Source: a bacterium
GTDB lineage: Bacteria; Elusimicrobiota; Elusimicrobia; Elusimicrobiales; UBA9959
DNA: 40,389 bases
Assembly: GCA_021811315.1 (NCBI GenBank)
Contig: JAJZPF010000026.1
Span: 1-40,389 of the forward strand
Direction: 5' to 3'
In this document: positions 15,427 through 21,811 of the stretch, piece by piece
Layout: every line of letters starts with the position of its first letter
Numbering within the stretch: position 1 is the first letter of the stretch
The notes under the pieces: generated by a model
Databases searched by the model: none
Seen by the model: the letters and a program-made list of their open reading frames with translations, nothing else
What the model was told of the DNA's origin: nothing
Program-made: the position numbers and the translations under genes

Positions 15427-16509
15427 TCAGCGCAAGAGGACCCTTTGTTCGCGCTTCCCTGTGGAAGCGTCCGGGATAATGTCGAAGTCTATCCGGCCGA
15501 GCTCGCGGTTATCGGACGTCACTACCTCTACGCGCCAGCGGCCCGGCTTGTAGTTGGCCTTCACCGTAAAAGCGCGCCAGCCGCCATCGCGGCCGCCGGC
15601 TATATCCAGCGGGATAGTATCAGGCTCGCCCCAGCCGTCCCGCTCACGGAACAGCCAGCGCACGGAGAGCCGCTCCTGGAAATGCGTGGGCGAGAAAACC
15701 ACCACCCAGCAGTAAACGGCATCCCCTGGCCGCGCCAGGAAATCCTGGTCTCCGCGCTGCCAGAACTTCCAGCGCGGCCGCATGGTGGTCAGCTCGAAAC
15801 GGGGCCCCTCGCGCCTTACCTCGTGATAGACGCCTATCTCGGACAGGGATAAAGGCACGGGCGGAGTGATCCTGGCGAAATAAAGCACGGTGCACAGCCC
15901 CGCCACCGCGGCGAAAGGGTAAACGGCGTGCGCCCGCACCTCCGGCCACCGGCCCGGAAGGTGGGAATAAAGCCACCAGGTAAAAACCGCCAGGCAGGCC
16001 GAGGCCGCGGCCAGCGAACCCAGGAAAGGCAGCACGCCTATGCGCCCGGCCAGGGTAGGGACCAGATAAGTGAAGTAGCTCACCAGGCAAAGGCTGAAGA
16101 GGGACATGCGCAGCAGAGTCCCGGAGCTTTCGAAAGGCTTAAGTTCGTTCACCGCCAGCAGGGCGACCAGGACCAGCAGGAAAGCAAGCGAGGTCCAGAG
16201 CGAGGCGCTCTTAAAATAAAAAAGAGTGTAAATATTGAGCAGGGTCCCCAGCATGAAATGCGTGACCCCGACATGATAACGCCAGGCGGGCTTCAGGCGT
16301 TCCGGAGGAGCGAAGGTCCCGAACCGCTCCCGCAGCTCCAGCCCCGTAAAGAAAGCGCAAAGCGTCAGGTACGTGGCCTGGTGGATAATATTGTGCAGCC
16401 TGTCTATCCGCCCCACGGCAAGTATGTCGAAAAGAAAACCCGCCGCAAAAAAGCCGGCGGTGCAGGCCGGCTCATGCTCGTAATAGAATTTCTTCGCGCG
16501 CTCAAACAT
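15427..16509 (-). CDS. DUF2914-domain multi-spanning membrane protein (360 aa)
   Basis: About seven hydrophobic helices fill residues 15-240, followed by a soluble domain of about 110 residues resembling DUF2914: VFSPTHFQERLSVRWLFRE, DGGWRAFTVKANYKPGRWRVEV and ELGRIDFDI. The start at 16509 (MFERAKKF) overlaps the previous gene by 8 bases; the longer in-frame reading is low-complexity shadow of that gene. It is the last gene of a four-gene operon with a methyltransferase, a DNA glycosylase and a phosphodiesterase-like protein. Function unknown. A GC-rich palindrome CCGGCCGCGGCCGG at 15368-15381 lies in the 150 bases downstream, without a T run. Confidence 0.75.
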   Translation of the reverse strand: MFERAKKFYYEHEPACTAGFFAAGFLFDILAVGRIDRLHNIIHQATYLTLCAFFTGLELRERFGTFAPPERLKPAWRYHVGVTHFMLGTLLNIYTLFYFKSASLWTSLAFLLVLVALLAVNELKPFESSGTLLRMSLFSLCLVSYFTYLVPTLAGRIGVLPFLGSLAAASACLAVFTWWLYSHLPGRWPEVRAHAVYPFAAVAGLCTVLYFARITPPVPLSLSEIGVYHEVRREGPRFELTTMRPRWKFWQRGDQDFLARPGDAVYCWVVVFSPTHFQERLSVRWLFRERDGWGEPDTIPLDIAGGRDGGWRAFTVKANYKPGRWRVEVVTSDNRELGRIDFDIIPDASTGKREQRVLLR

Positions 16510-17326
16510 TAGCAGACGTTTCCTTTTCTTGTTTGCCGGGGCGGAAGCGCCAGTAATGCGCCACGTCCATATCGGCGGGGATATCGTCGCCGTGGGTGCC
16601 GAGGCCGGTGGCCGGGTCGGTATGCGCGCCATGGTCCGGGGCGAACAGAACCGCGCGCGGGAGCGTTTCCCATTTTTTCTCGAAAGCTCCGCTCAGCTGC
16701 TCGAAAGCCAGCACATGCCCCTTTACCGCTTCCAGGGCGGCGCTGTTCCACGGGTCGGTATCGTGAAGTATATCGTCGTATTCCTGGTGATAGACCAGGA
16801 GGAAGTCATGCTCCCCCGCGGCGATGAGCCCGAGCGCCCTGTCCGTAACGTCCGGGTCGCTGGCCTCCGGGAAATAATCGACTTCGCGGCCCCTGAAAAT
16901 AAGGTCTATGCTCGAATCTTTCACGGCGACTATGGCCGCGCGTATACCGTGCGCCGGAAGCGCGTCGAAGACGGTTTTGCAGGAAAGAACCGGCTTTTCA
17001 TATTTTCTTATGCCGTGCCCTTCGGGACTCAGCCCGGAGAACATCGAAGCGAAGCAGACCGGTGTTTTAGAGGGGAAAACGCTTTGGACCGGGAATTTCC
17101 GGAAACCGGCGGTTTCAAGCTTCTTAAAAACTTCGGGCAGTTTTCCCACCATCTTAAGGCCGATAGCGTCCGGCGCGAAGATCAGCATTTTTTTCACCCC
17201 GCCCGGGGGCAGCAGCTCCAGGACGCGGGCGTCGGCGGGCGCCGCCCCGGCCTCGAGACAGCGGTCAGCGGTCCTGAAGGCCGTAAGGACGGTCCCGGCC
17301 ACGGAAGTTATGCGGAATTCGCTCAT
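16502..17326 (-). CDS. Alkaline-phosphatase-superfamily (phosphodiesterase-like) protein (274 aa)
   Basis: Cytosolic protein of the type I phosphodiesterase/nucleotide pyrophosphatase fold. KKMLIFAPDAIGLKM near residue 46 supplies the first metal Asp. SVFPSKTPVCFASMFSGLSPEGHGI near 82-105 is the nucleophile-loop region, with Thr/Ser in the TP position. YHQEYDDILH near 180 and FAPDHGAHTD plus GTHGDD near 230-250 supply the remaining ligands. Shorter than most family members. Its start overlaps the glycosylase stop in an ATGA and its end overlaps the DUF2914 gene, so coupling is tight. Substrate unknown. Confidence 0.7.
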   Translation of the reverse strand: MSEFRITSVAGTVLTAFRTADRCLEAGAAPADARVLELLPPGGVKKMLIFAPDAIGLKMVGKLPEVFKKLETAGFRKFPVQSVFPSKTPVCFASMFSGLSPEGHGIRKYEKPVLSCKTVFDALPAHGIRAAIVAVKDSSIDLIFRGREVDYFPEASDPDVTDRALGLIAAGEHDFLLVYHQEYDDILHDTDPWNSAALEAVKGHVLAFEQLSGAFEKKWETLPRAVLFAPDHGAHTDPATGLGTHGDDIPADMDVAHYWRFRPGKQEKETSANV

Positions 17327-17667
17327 TTTTTCCGACCCGGAACGCGGCAGCCGCAGTTCTTTGCCGCAAGCAGCTTAAGCTGCCGCCGCGGAGAATCTAT
17401 ATACTTGTCCTGGACCGAGCCGCCTTTGGCCAATTTCCTGTCCAGAGGGCTTTTATGATTATAACCCCGGGTTTCCATTTCTGCGACCAGCTTCTCATGC
17501 CGCAGATAAAGGGCCTTCAGGCGACCTCTCCAGCGCAAAGTCTCCGGATGCCGGGAATAGCCTTTTTTCCCAAGCGTCAGAACCGTCCAGATACAATGAA
17601 GCTCCCGGTGCTCCCCGAGCAGGTGGTTGCGGCACAGCAAAGCCGGCTCAAGGTCCCAGATCCTCAT
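17323..17667 (-). CDS. Pyrimidine-dimer DNA glycosylase family protein (114 aa)
   Basis: Resembles the T4 endonuclease V (DenV)/Pyr_excise family: HLLGEHRELHCIWTVL near residues 15-30 aligns with the catalytic-Glu helix of T4 endonuclease V, and LKALYLRHEKLVAEMETRGYNHKSPLD matches the next helices (region 50-76). The N-terminus is MRIWDLEP, not the Thr2 of the phage enzyme, so chemistry through the N-terminal amine would need Arg2 or a processed end. Expected role: excision of cyclobutane dimers or related base damage. The ATG directly abuts the methyltransferase stop codon (TAAATG) and the end overlaps the next gene by 4 bases. Confidence 0.75.
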   Translation of the reverse strand: MRIWDLEPALLCRNHLLGEHRELHCIWTVLTLGKKGYSRHPETLRWRGRLKALYLRHEKLVAEMETRGYNHKSPLDRKLAKGGSVQDKYIDSPRRQLKLLAAKNCGCRVPGRKK

Positions 17668-18687
17668 TTACCGGCGGCCCGGCTTGGCCGCGCAGATCAC
17701 GGAATCCATCATCTGGCCGCGGCGGAGGTATTTAACCTTTCCGAAACCGGCGTGAGCCAGGTCTTCTTTCAGCTCTTCGAAAGTGAAAGTGTCGCCGCCT
17801 TCGGTCCCCACCAGCATATTGACCGCGAATAGCGCCCCGCCCACGGGCTTAGTGCGGGTTGAATCCACTATGATATCGCGGATCAGTATCATCCCGCCGG
17901 GCTCGAGCGCTTTATAAACTTTTTCGAACATCGCCCTGTTCTGGGCGCGGGAGTTCTGGTGGACGATAGCGCTTACCCAGGCCAGGTCCGCGCCTTTAGG
18001 CATCTCGCCTTTATGGTAGCTGCCGCCCACGAATTTTATCCTGTCGCCGAATCCGGTTTTCATCATTTTCCGGCGGGCCATAGGGATAACCTCCGGCAGG
18101 TCGAAAATAGTGGCCTGCGCTTCCGGGTTCAGCCGCAGGAAAGGAATGGTCCAGGTCCCGGAGGCCCCGCCCAGGTCGAGCAGGCGGCTGAACTTCAAAG
18201 GGCCGAGGCTGCTGATAAGCGGTTCGGACATCGGGTGGGACACTTCGTGCATCGCCCTGATGAAAGACTCCAGGTCGCCGTCCGCCCCGCGCACGCTCGG
18301 ACGGCGGCCGGCGGGTTTTCCGCTTAGGACGACTTCGGCCAGGTCGCCCCACCTGCGCAGGCAGGTCCCGAGATGGCGCAGCATCCCGAGCACGCAATGC
18401 GGCCCTTTCTCGGTGAGGAAACCCGCGGCTTCGCGCGGAACTTTATAAACCGGGTTTTTTTCATGCCCTTTGGCCAGCAGCCCCAAAGCGGCCAGAGCGT
18501 CCAGAAGAACCCTGGCCGCGCGCAAGTCGCCCTTTATTTTGGCGGCCAGCTGCCCGGCGTTCATCGGCCTGGCGTGCAAAATAGAAAACACGTCCAGGTC
18601 CGCCCCGGCTATCACTACGCAGGCGGGCTGGAAGCCGCGCACCATTTCAAGAATAGTTTTAGCTCCGAGTTTTTCTTTAGTCGCCAT
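17668..18687 (-). CDS. SAM-dependent O-methyltransferase, hydroxyindole/acetylserotonin type (339 aa)
   Basis: N-terminal winged-helix dimerisation part (about residues 10-100: LDVFSILHARPMNAGQLAAK) and a C-terminal class I methyltransferase with the SAM loop LLDLGGASGTWTIPF near 168, followed by ATIFDLPEVIPMARR, VGGSYHKGEMPKGADLAW and EPGGMILIRDIIVD. This matches the acetylserotonin/CrtF-like O-methyltransferase family; the substrate is unknown. The start at 18687 has GGGAG 4 bases upstream; an earlier in-frame ATG at 18732 is possible, with TATAAT-type sequence near 18745. It heads the four-gene operon. Confidence 0.82.
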   Translation of the reverse strand: MATKEKLGAKTILEMVRGFQPACVVIAGADLDVFSILHARPMNAGQLAAKIKGDLRAARVLLDALAALGLLAKGHEKNPVYKVPREAAGFLTEKGPHCVLGMLRHLGTCLRRWGDLAEVVLSGKPAGRRPSVRGADGDLESFIRAMHEVSHPMSEPLISSLGPLKFSRLLDLGGASGTWTIPFLRLNPEAQATIFDLPEVIPMARRKMMKTGFGDRIKFVGGSYHKGEMPKGADLAWVSAIVHQNSRAQNRAMFEKVYKALEPGGMILIRDIIVDSTRTKPVGGALFAVNMLVGTEGGDTFTFEELKEDLAHAGFGKVKYLRRGQMMDSVICAAKPGRR

Positions 18688-18802
18688 ATTTCTCCCTGAT
18701 AAAGTATTAAAAGCGTTCTTTTGGTTTTTCATAGCTTTAGAATAAATTATATATATTCTGCCCGGCAATTCAACCGGGAAAGGCTTAACCCGCCTTTTTT
18801 GC

Positions 18803-18808
18803 TAAAAT
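18803..18808 (+). promoter_or_regulatory. -10 box of the 74-aa zinc-ribbon gene, leaderless layout
   Basis: TAAAAT ends 6 bases before the ATG at 18815. No Shine-Dalgarno sequence is present. Confidence 0.5.
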
Positions 18809-18814
18809 TGAAAT

Positions 18815-19039
18815 ATGGTCATATTACCTAAACTGCGCTGCCCCTCCTGCGGCAGGGCTATGGGCCCGGTGGAAGTGAAAGAGGTCCCGCCCGCGAACAC
18901 TTACGACGAGTGCCTGCGCCGCTGCCCGAGATGCGGCGTAGGGGCGACGAACGCGAAGAACCCGGCCAAAGTTAAATACATCCAGTCCGACCGGCCGCGG
19001 GATATCCCCCCCGAAAAACCGGGACCGGCTACCGATTAA
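18815..19039 (+). CDS. Small zinc-ribbon protein (74 aa)
   Basis: Two CxxC knuckles, CPSC (residues 9-12) and CPRC (37-40) with an extra Cys at 33, suggest one bound zinc, followed by a basic and proline-rich tail. Family not recognised. The layout resembles small rubredoxin-like or RNA-binding ribbons, but nothing identifies a role. It is transcribed alone from a -10 box directly in front of the ATG. The TAA stop is the first part of a copy of the AAGCAGCCTGTCCCCTTTT repeat, so the repeat insertion may have set the present C-terminus. Confidence 0.7.
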   Translation: MVILPKLRCPSCGRAMGPVEVKEVPPANTYDECLRRCPRCGVGATNAKNPAKVKYIQSDRPRDIPPEKPGPATD

Positions 19040-19057
19040 GCAGCCTGTCCCCTTTTC
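19037..19057 (+). repeat. Half copy of the REP-like GGGACAGGCTGC element
   Basis: AAGCAGCCTGTCCCCTTTTC repeats one arm of the hairpin at 7651-7694 and supplies part of the upstream gene's stop codon. Confidence 0.6.
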
Positions 19058-19065
19058 CCGAAAAG

Positions 19066-19092
19066 CCGGGGCCGTCAGGCCCCGGTTTTTTT
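19066..19092 (+). terminator. Terminator after the 74-aa gene (bidirectional)
   Basis: CCGGGGCC-GTCA-GGCCCCGG followed by seven T. AAAA on the 5' side gives it some terminator character for the converging ssb gene too. Confidence 0.9.
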
Positions 19093-19100
19093 CAGGGAGT

Positions 19101-19607
19101 TTATTTCTTGCGGCCGGTCCTGGCCGGCTTGCGCGCGGGCTCCTCTTCCCAGGCGGCGTCGGCCACGTGCTCCCCCGGGGCGTGGTCCAGGGGCAAAGAA
19201 GCGCCCTCGCCTGGATCGTGGTCCACGGCCGCGCGCGGGGCTTCGCCGTCCTGCCGCGGTTTCTCGCCCAGGAACTCTATCCCGTCCACGTAGACCATAA
19301 GCTTGGAATGGGGCTTTCCGTCCTCTTTCCCGTCCCATTGCTCCAGGACCAGGTGGCCGTCGACGAACACCTGCCGCCCTTTTCGCAGCAGCCCCGCCAG
19401 GTCGGCCAGTTTACGCCCGTGCTCGTGGTTATAGGCTTTCATGTTCAGCCACACCGGCGTCTCCTCCCACTCGCCGGTCTGCGCGTTCTTGCGCCGGTTA
19501 TGCACGGCGAAGCCGAGGTTGGCCACTTTGCCGCCGTTCTTGAACTCCGTCAGCTCCGGGTCCCTCGTCAGCCGCCCTATCAGCATCACTTTATTCAGGT
19601 TTCCCAT
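19101..19607 (-). CDS. ssb: Single-stranded DNA-binding protein (168 aa)
   Basis: OB-fold domain in residues 1-115: NKVMLIGRLTRDPELTEF, KVANLGFAVHNRR, TPVWLNMKAYNHEHGRKLADL and LRKGRQVFVDGHL are standard SSB landmarks. The linker is acidic and low complexity. The C-terminus ends ARTGRKK and lacks the acidic DDIPF-type tip through which SSB recruits repair enzymes, so this may be an accessory SSB with the main copy elsewhere. The ATG at 19607 has AAGGGGG upstream. The promoter contains the palindromic element also found before addAB, rhuM-fic and the DUF1016 gene. Confidence 0.92.
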   Translation of the reverse strand: MGNLNKVMLIGRLTRDPELTEFKNGGKVANLGFAVHNRRKNAQTGEWEETPVWLNMKAYNHEHGRKLADLAGLLRKGRQVFVDGHLVLEQWDGKEDGKPHSKLMVYVDGIEFLGEKPRQDGEAPRAAVDHDPGEGASLPLDHAPGEHVADAAWEEEPARKPARTGRKK

Positions 19608-19642
19608 ACTTCCCCCTTTCCGAGTTTTTTAACTTCACCCAT

Positions 19643-19680
19643 AGCATAGCAGGCCAACCCGACAAGGGCGTGTCGGGTTG
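19643..19680 (-). promoter_or_regulatory. Palindromic promoter element, copy 1 (ssb)
   Basis: The palindrome 19655-19680 has 10-base arms CAACCCGACA and TGTCGGGTTG around AGGGCG. Six bases further on the minus strand lies the extended -10 box TGC-TATGCT (box at 19643-19648). A -35 at sigma70 spacing is absent; the palindrome covers that position, as an activator or repressor site would. Confidence 0.7.
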
Positions 19681-19687
19681 GAAATCG

Positions 19688-19693
19688 TATAAT
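19688..19693 (+). promoter_or_regulatory. -10 box of the matrixin-like gene, leaderless layout
   Basis: TATAAT ends 6 bases before the ATG at 19700. It lies 7 bases beyond the palindrome of the divergent ssb promoter, so one bound protein could affect both genes. Confidence 0.6.
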
Positions 19694-19699
19694 TTAGCT

Positions 19700-20635
19700 A
19701 TGCGCAAGCTGATAAGCTGGATCTTGCTGATAGCGGCCCTGGCCGGCGCCTTCTACCAATGGCGGACTAAGAAGGCGCAGTTCCGCGCCACGGCCCGCAT
19801 TTTGCAGGCGAGGCTGTTCCCCTGCTCTTTCCCCGTCACTTATTCGATAGGAACGATAGACCCGGGCTATACTATCTCGAAGCAGGAGCTCGGCGACGCC
19901 CTGATCGAGGCCGAGACCGCCTGGGAGAACCCGGCGCATAAAAACCTTTTCGAATTTACCCGGAGCAGCGGCGACGTTACCATCACCCTCGTCTACGATA
20001 ACCGCCAGGCCTCGCTCGACAAGCTCAAAGCGCTCGGCATAACCACGGACCAAAGCCTCGATTCATACAAATCCCTGAAGGCGAAATACGACGAGCTCGC
20101 CGCGAAGGTGGACGCCGAAGATTCCAGGCTGAAAGGGATAATGGGGCGCTACAAAGAAAGGGAAACCGCCTATAACGCCGAGGTGCGGCGGATGAACCAG
20201 CGCGGCAGCGCCTCCCGGGCGGAAGTAAGGCGCGTCGACAGCACCAGGGGGGCGCTGGCCATGCAGTTCGGCGGCATCAAGATGATAGAGACCGCCGTGA
20301 ACTCCGACGTGGACACGCTGAACGCGCTCGGGACCACGCTCAACCAGCTGATCGTGCAGCTCAATATAAACGTGGACCAGTACAACCGCGCCGGCGCGAC
20401 CATAGGCCGGTACGAAGAAGGCTTATATATAATTTCAGGCGGGATACAGACGATCGAGATCTACAAATACACTAACCACGCCCAGCTGGTCTCGCTCCTG
20501 GCCCACGAGCTGGGCCACGCGCTCGGCCTCGAGCACGTCGCGGACCCGGAAAGCCTGATGTACCCCGTCAACCGGGGGCGCGGCCTGAACCTGACCGGCA
20601 AAGACCTCGCCGAGCTGGTCCGCGTGTGCAGGTAA
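19700..20635 (+). CDS. Membrane-anchored matrixin-like zinc metalloprotease (311 aa)
   Basis: An N-terminal hydrophobic segment (LISWILLIAALAGAFYQW) acts as anchor or signal. The middle, about residues 110-240, is largely coiled coil (KSLKAKYDELAAKVDAEDSR and onward). The C-terminal zinc site HELGHALGLEH near residue 270 is a perfect HExxHxxGxxH motif followed by the Met-turn stretch SLMYP, as in M10-type metzincins. The catalytic domain appears split: the N-terminal strands (VTYSIGTIDPGYTISKQELGDAL, FEFT) come before the coiled coil and the zinc helix after it, an unusual insertion. The start at 19700 is set by the promoter spacing and the signal. Probable envelope protease; target unknown. 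Confidence 0.8.
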   Translation: MRKLISWILLIAALAGAFYQWRTKKAQFRATARILQARLFPCSFPVTYSIGTIDPGYTISKQELGDALIEAETAWENPAHKNLFEFTRSSGDVTITLVYDNRQASLDKLKALGITTDQSLDSYKSLKAKYDELAAKVDAEDSRLKGIMGRYKERETAYNAEVRRMNQRGSASRAEVRRVDSTRGALAMQFGGIKMIETAVNSDVDTLNALGTTLNQLIVQLNINVDQYNRAGATIGRYEEGLYIISGGIQTIEIYKYTNHAQLVSLLAHELGHALGLEHVADPESLMYPVNRGRGLNLTGKDLAELVRVCR

Positions 20636-20644
20636 GACCTTCCT

Positions 20645-21625
20645 TTATTTTCCGCTCACGGTTACAGAACGCTTCCCTTTAAAAGACCCCGCGCCGGTAA
20701 ACCCCTCCACGTGGGCGTTGTAGCGGGTCTGCACCGCTTTGCCTTCGCCCAGGCCCGAAGGCGCGACGGCGCGTTCCACGAATTCCTCGTTGACCGGGAA
20801 AGCGGTCACGAGGAAAGCGCGCTTCGCGGCGGAATCGTAGAAAGAATAGACCAGGAGGTGGCTGTTCCCGCCGGCCTTCTTCAGGAAAGGGACGAGATCG
20901 GTGCGCAGGGTTACTTTGCGGCCGCCGGGCAGGGCGACCTCTTCGGAAAGGCGCAGGCGCCGCGCCGGAGAATAATTCCGCAGCGCCGCGGCGCAGAAAG
21001 GTTTTGCCCGCTCGAGCAGGGCCGAAGCCGCCTGGTCGTCTTTAAGCGCGATCCCGCCGGCCAGGCAGGTCACGTTGGCAAGGAGCGTCCCCTCCGCCGG
21101 GGCGGGGCCGGCGCTGCCGCGCGGCAGGCCGAGGCCTTCCTCTATGTCGGGGCGCACCCAGCGCGCCCGCTTGAAACCGAACTTCGTAGGCAGCAGGCTG
21201 AAAAGGTAGCCGTAAGTGTGCTCCATCCCGGCGTGAACTATTTTGCCCTTCGGCTGCGCCACGCCGAGGCGCGAGGAGATAAAACCGAGCACTTCATTGC
21301 GGACGATGATCCCGTTGGCCAGCTCGTCGTAGTTTATGCTCTCGCCCCAGAGCGACAGGGCCGCGGTATTTGCGCGGTCAGCGTCGAACTGCTTCAGTAT
21401 CCCGGGCGCGTGAGAAGCAAAAACAGGGGCAAGGTCCTCTTTCCCGCCGGCTTTCGCGTCGAGCAGCCGCGCGGCGCCGGCCCATGGGAAATCCTCGGCT
21501 TTTTCCGAACCCTGCGGGCAGTCGAAAACGGGAGCGGCCTTTTCAGGCGCCGGCACGCTTGCGGCGTACAGGCCGTGAGCGGAAAGCTGCATTAAAGCTA
21601 AAGCGCTGATAATTATTCTTTTCAT
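20645..21625 (-). CDS. Secreted protein of unknown function (326 aa)
   Basis: Signal peptide MKRIIISALALMQLSAHGLYA, then a soluble domain. The region SINYDELANGIIVRNEVLGF and HAGMEHTYGYLFSLLPT shows conserved-looking His, Tyr and Glu residues but no catalytic motif I recognise. Three Cys remain after the signal. It converges on the matrixin-like gene with a 9-base gap, so the pair shares a 3' region. A TAGAAT box ends 6 bases before the ATG, although AAGGAT in that spacer could serve as a weak ribosome binding site. Confidence 0.7.
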   Translation of the reverse strand: MKRIIISALALMQLSAHGLYAASVPAPEKAAPVFDCPQGSEKAEDFPWAGAARLLDAKAGGKEDLAPVFASHAPGILKQFDADRANTAALSLWGESINYDELANGIIVRNEVLGFISSRLGVAQPKGKIVHAGMEHTYGYLFSLLPTKFGFKRARWVRPDIEEGLGLPRGSAGPAPAEGTLLANVTCLAGGIALKDDQAASALLERAKPFCAAALRNYSPARRLRLSEEVALPGGRKVTLRTDLVPFLKKAGGNSHLLVYSFYDSAAKRAFLVTAFPVNEEFVERAVAPSGLGEGKAVQTRYNAHVEGFTGAGSFKGKRSVTVSGK

Positions 21626-21630
21626 ATCCT

Positions 21631-21662
21631 TATTCTAATAAAAAAGGGGGGCGAAAACCTCC
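21631..21662 (-). repeat. Promoter-linked repeat, copy X
   Basis: TATTCTAATAAAAAAG followed by a G run and AAAACCTCC; it matches copy Y (24484-24515) without gaps at about 27 of 32 positions. On the minus strand this reads hairpin, T run, then ATTAGAATA, the -10 box of the gene at 21625. A terminator-like hairpin directly upstream of a promoter box is odd, because no minus-strand gene ends here; only a 15-codon tail-like frame ending at 21676 is visible. Confidence 0.6.
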
Positions 21663-21811
21663 CGGCCCCCGGGCCTTAGCCGTATTTACCCTTAAGCTCC
21701 GCGGCGAACTTGATAAATTTCAAGGCCCGACCCCTTTATCGTTCCCGGCGGTCCTTCACGTCATTTGCTAACATTATATCCGGGCTTATCTTAGACAACA
21801 GGCTGGAGACC

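Noticed and set aside
19655-19680. Reading the AACCCGACA palindrome as a rho-independent terminator
   Set aside because: No T run follows on either strand in any of the four copies, and two copies lie where no transcript ends.
21676-21735. Short minus-strand frame ending LKFIKFAAELKGKYG
   Set aside because: It looks like a protein tail before a hairpin, but is only about 15-19 codons with a stop just upstream. It is too short to support as a gene or pseudogene.
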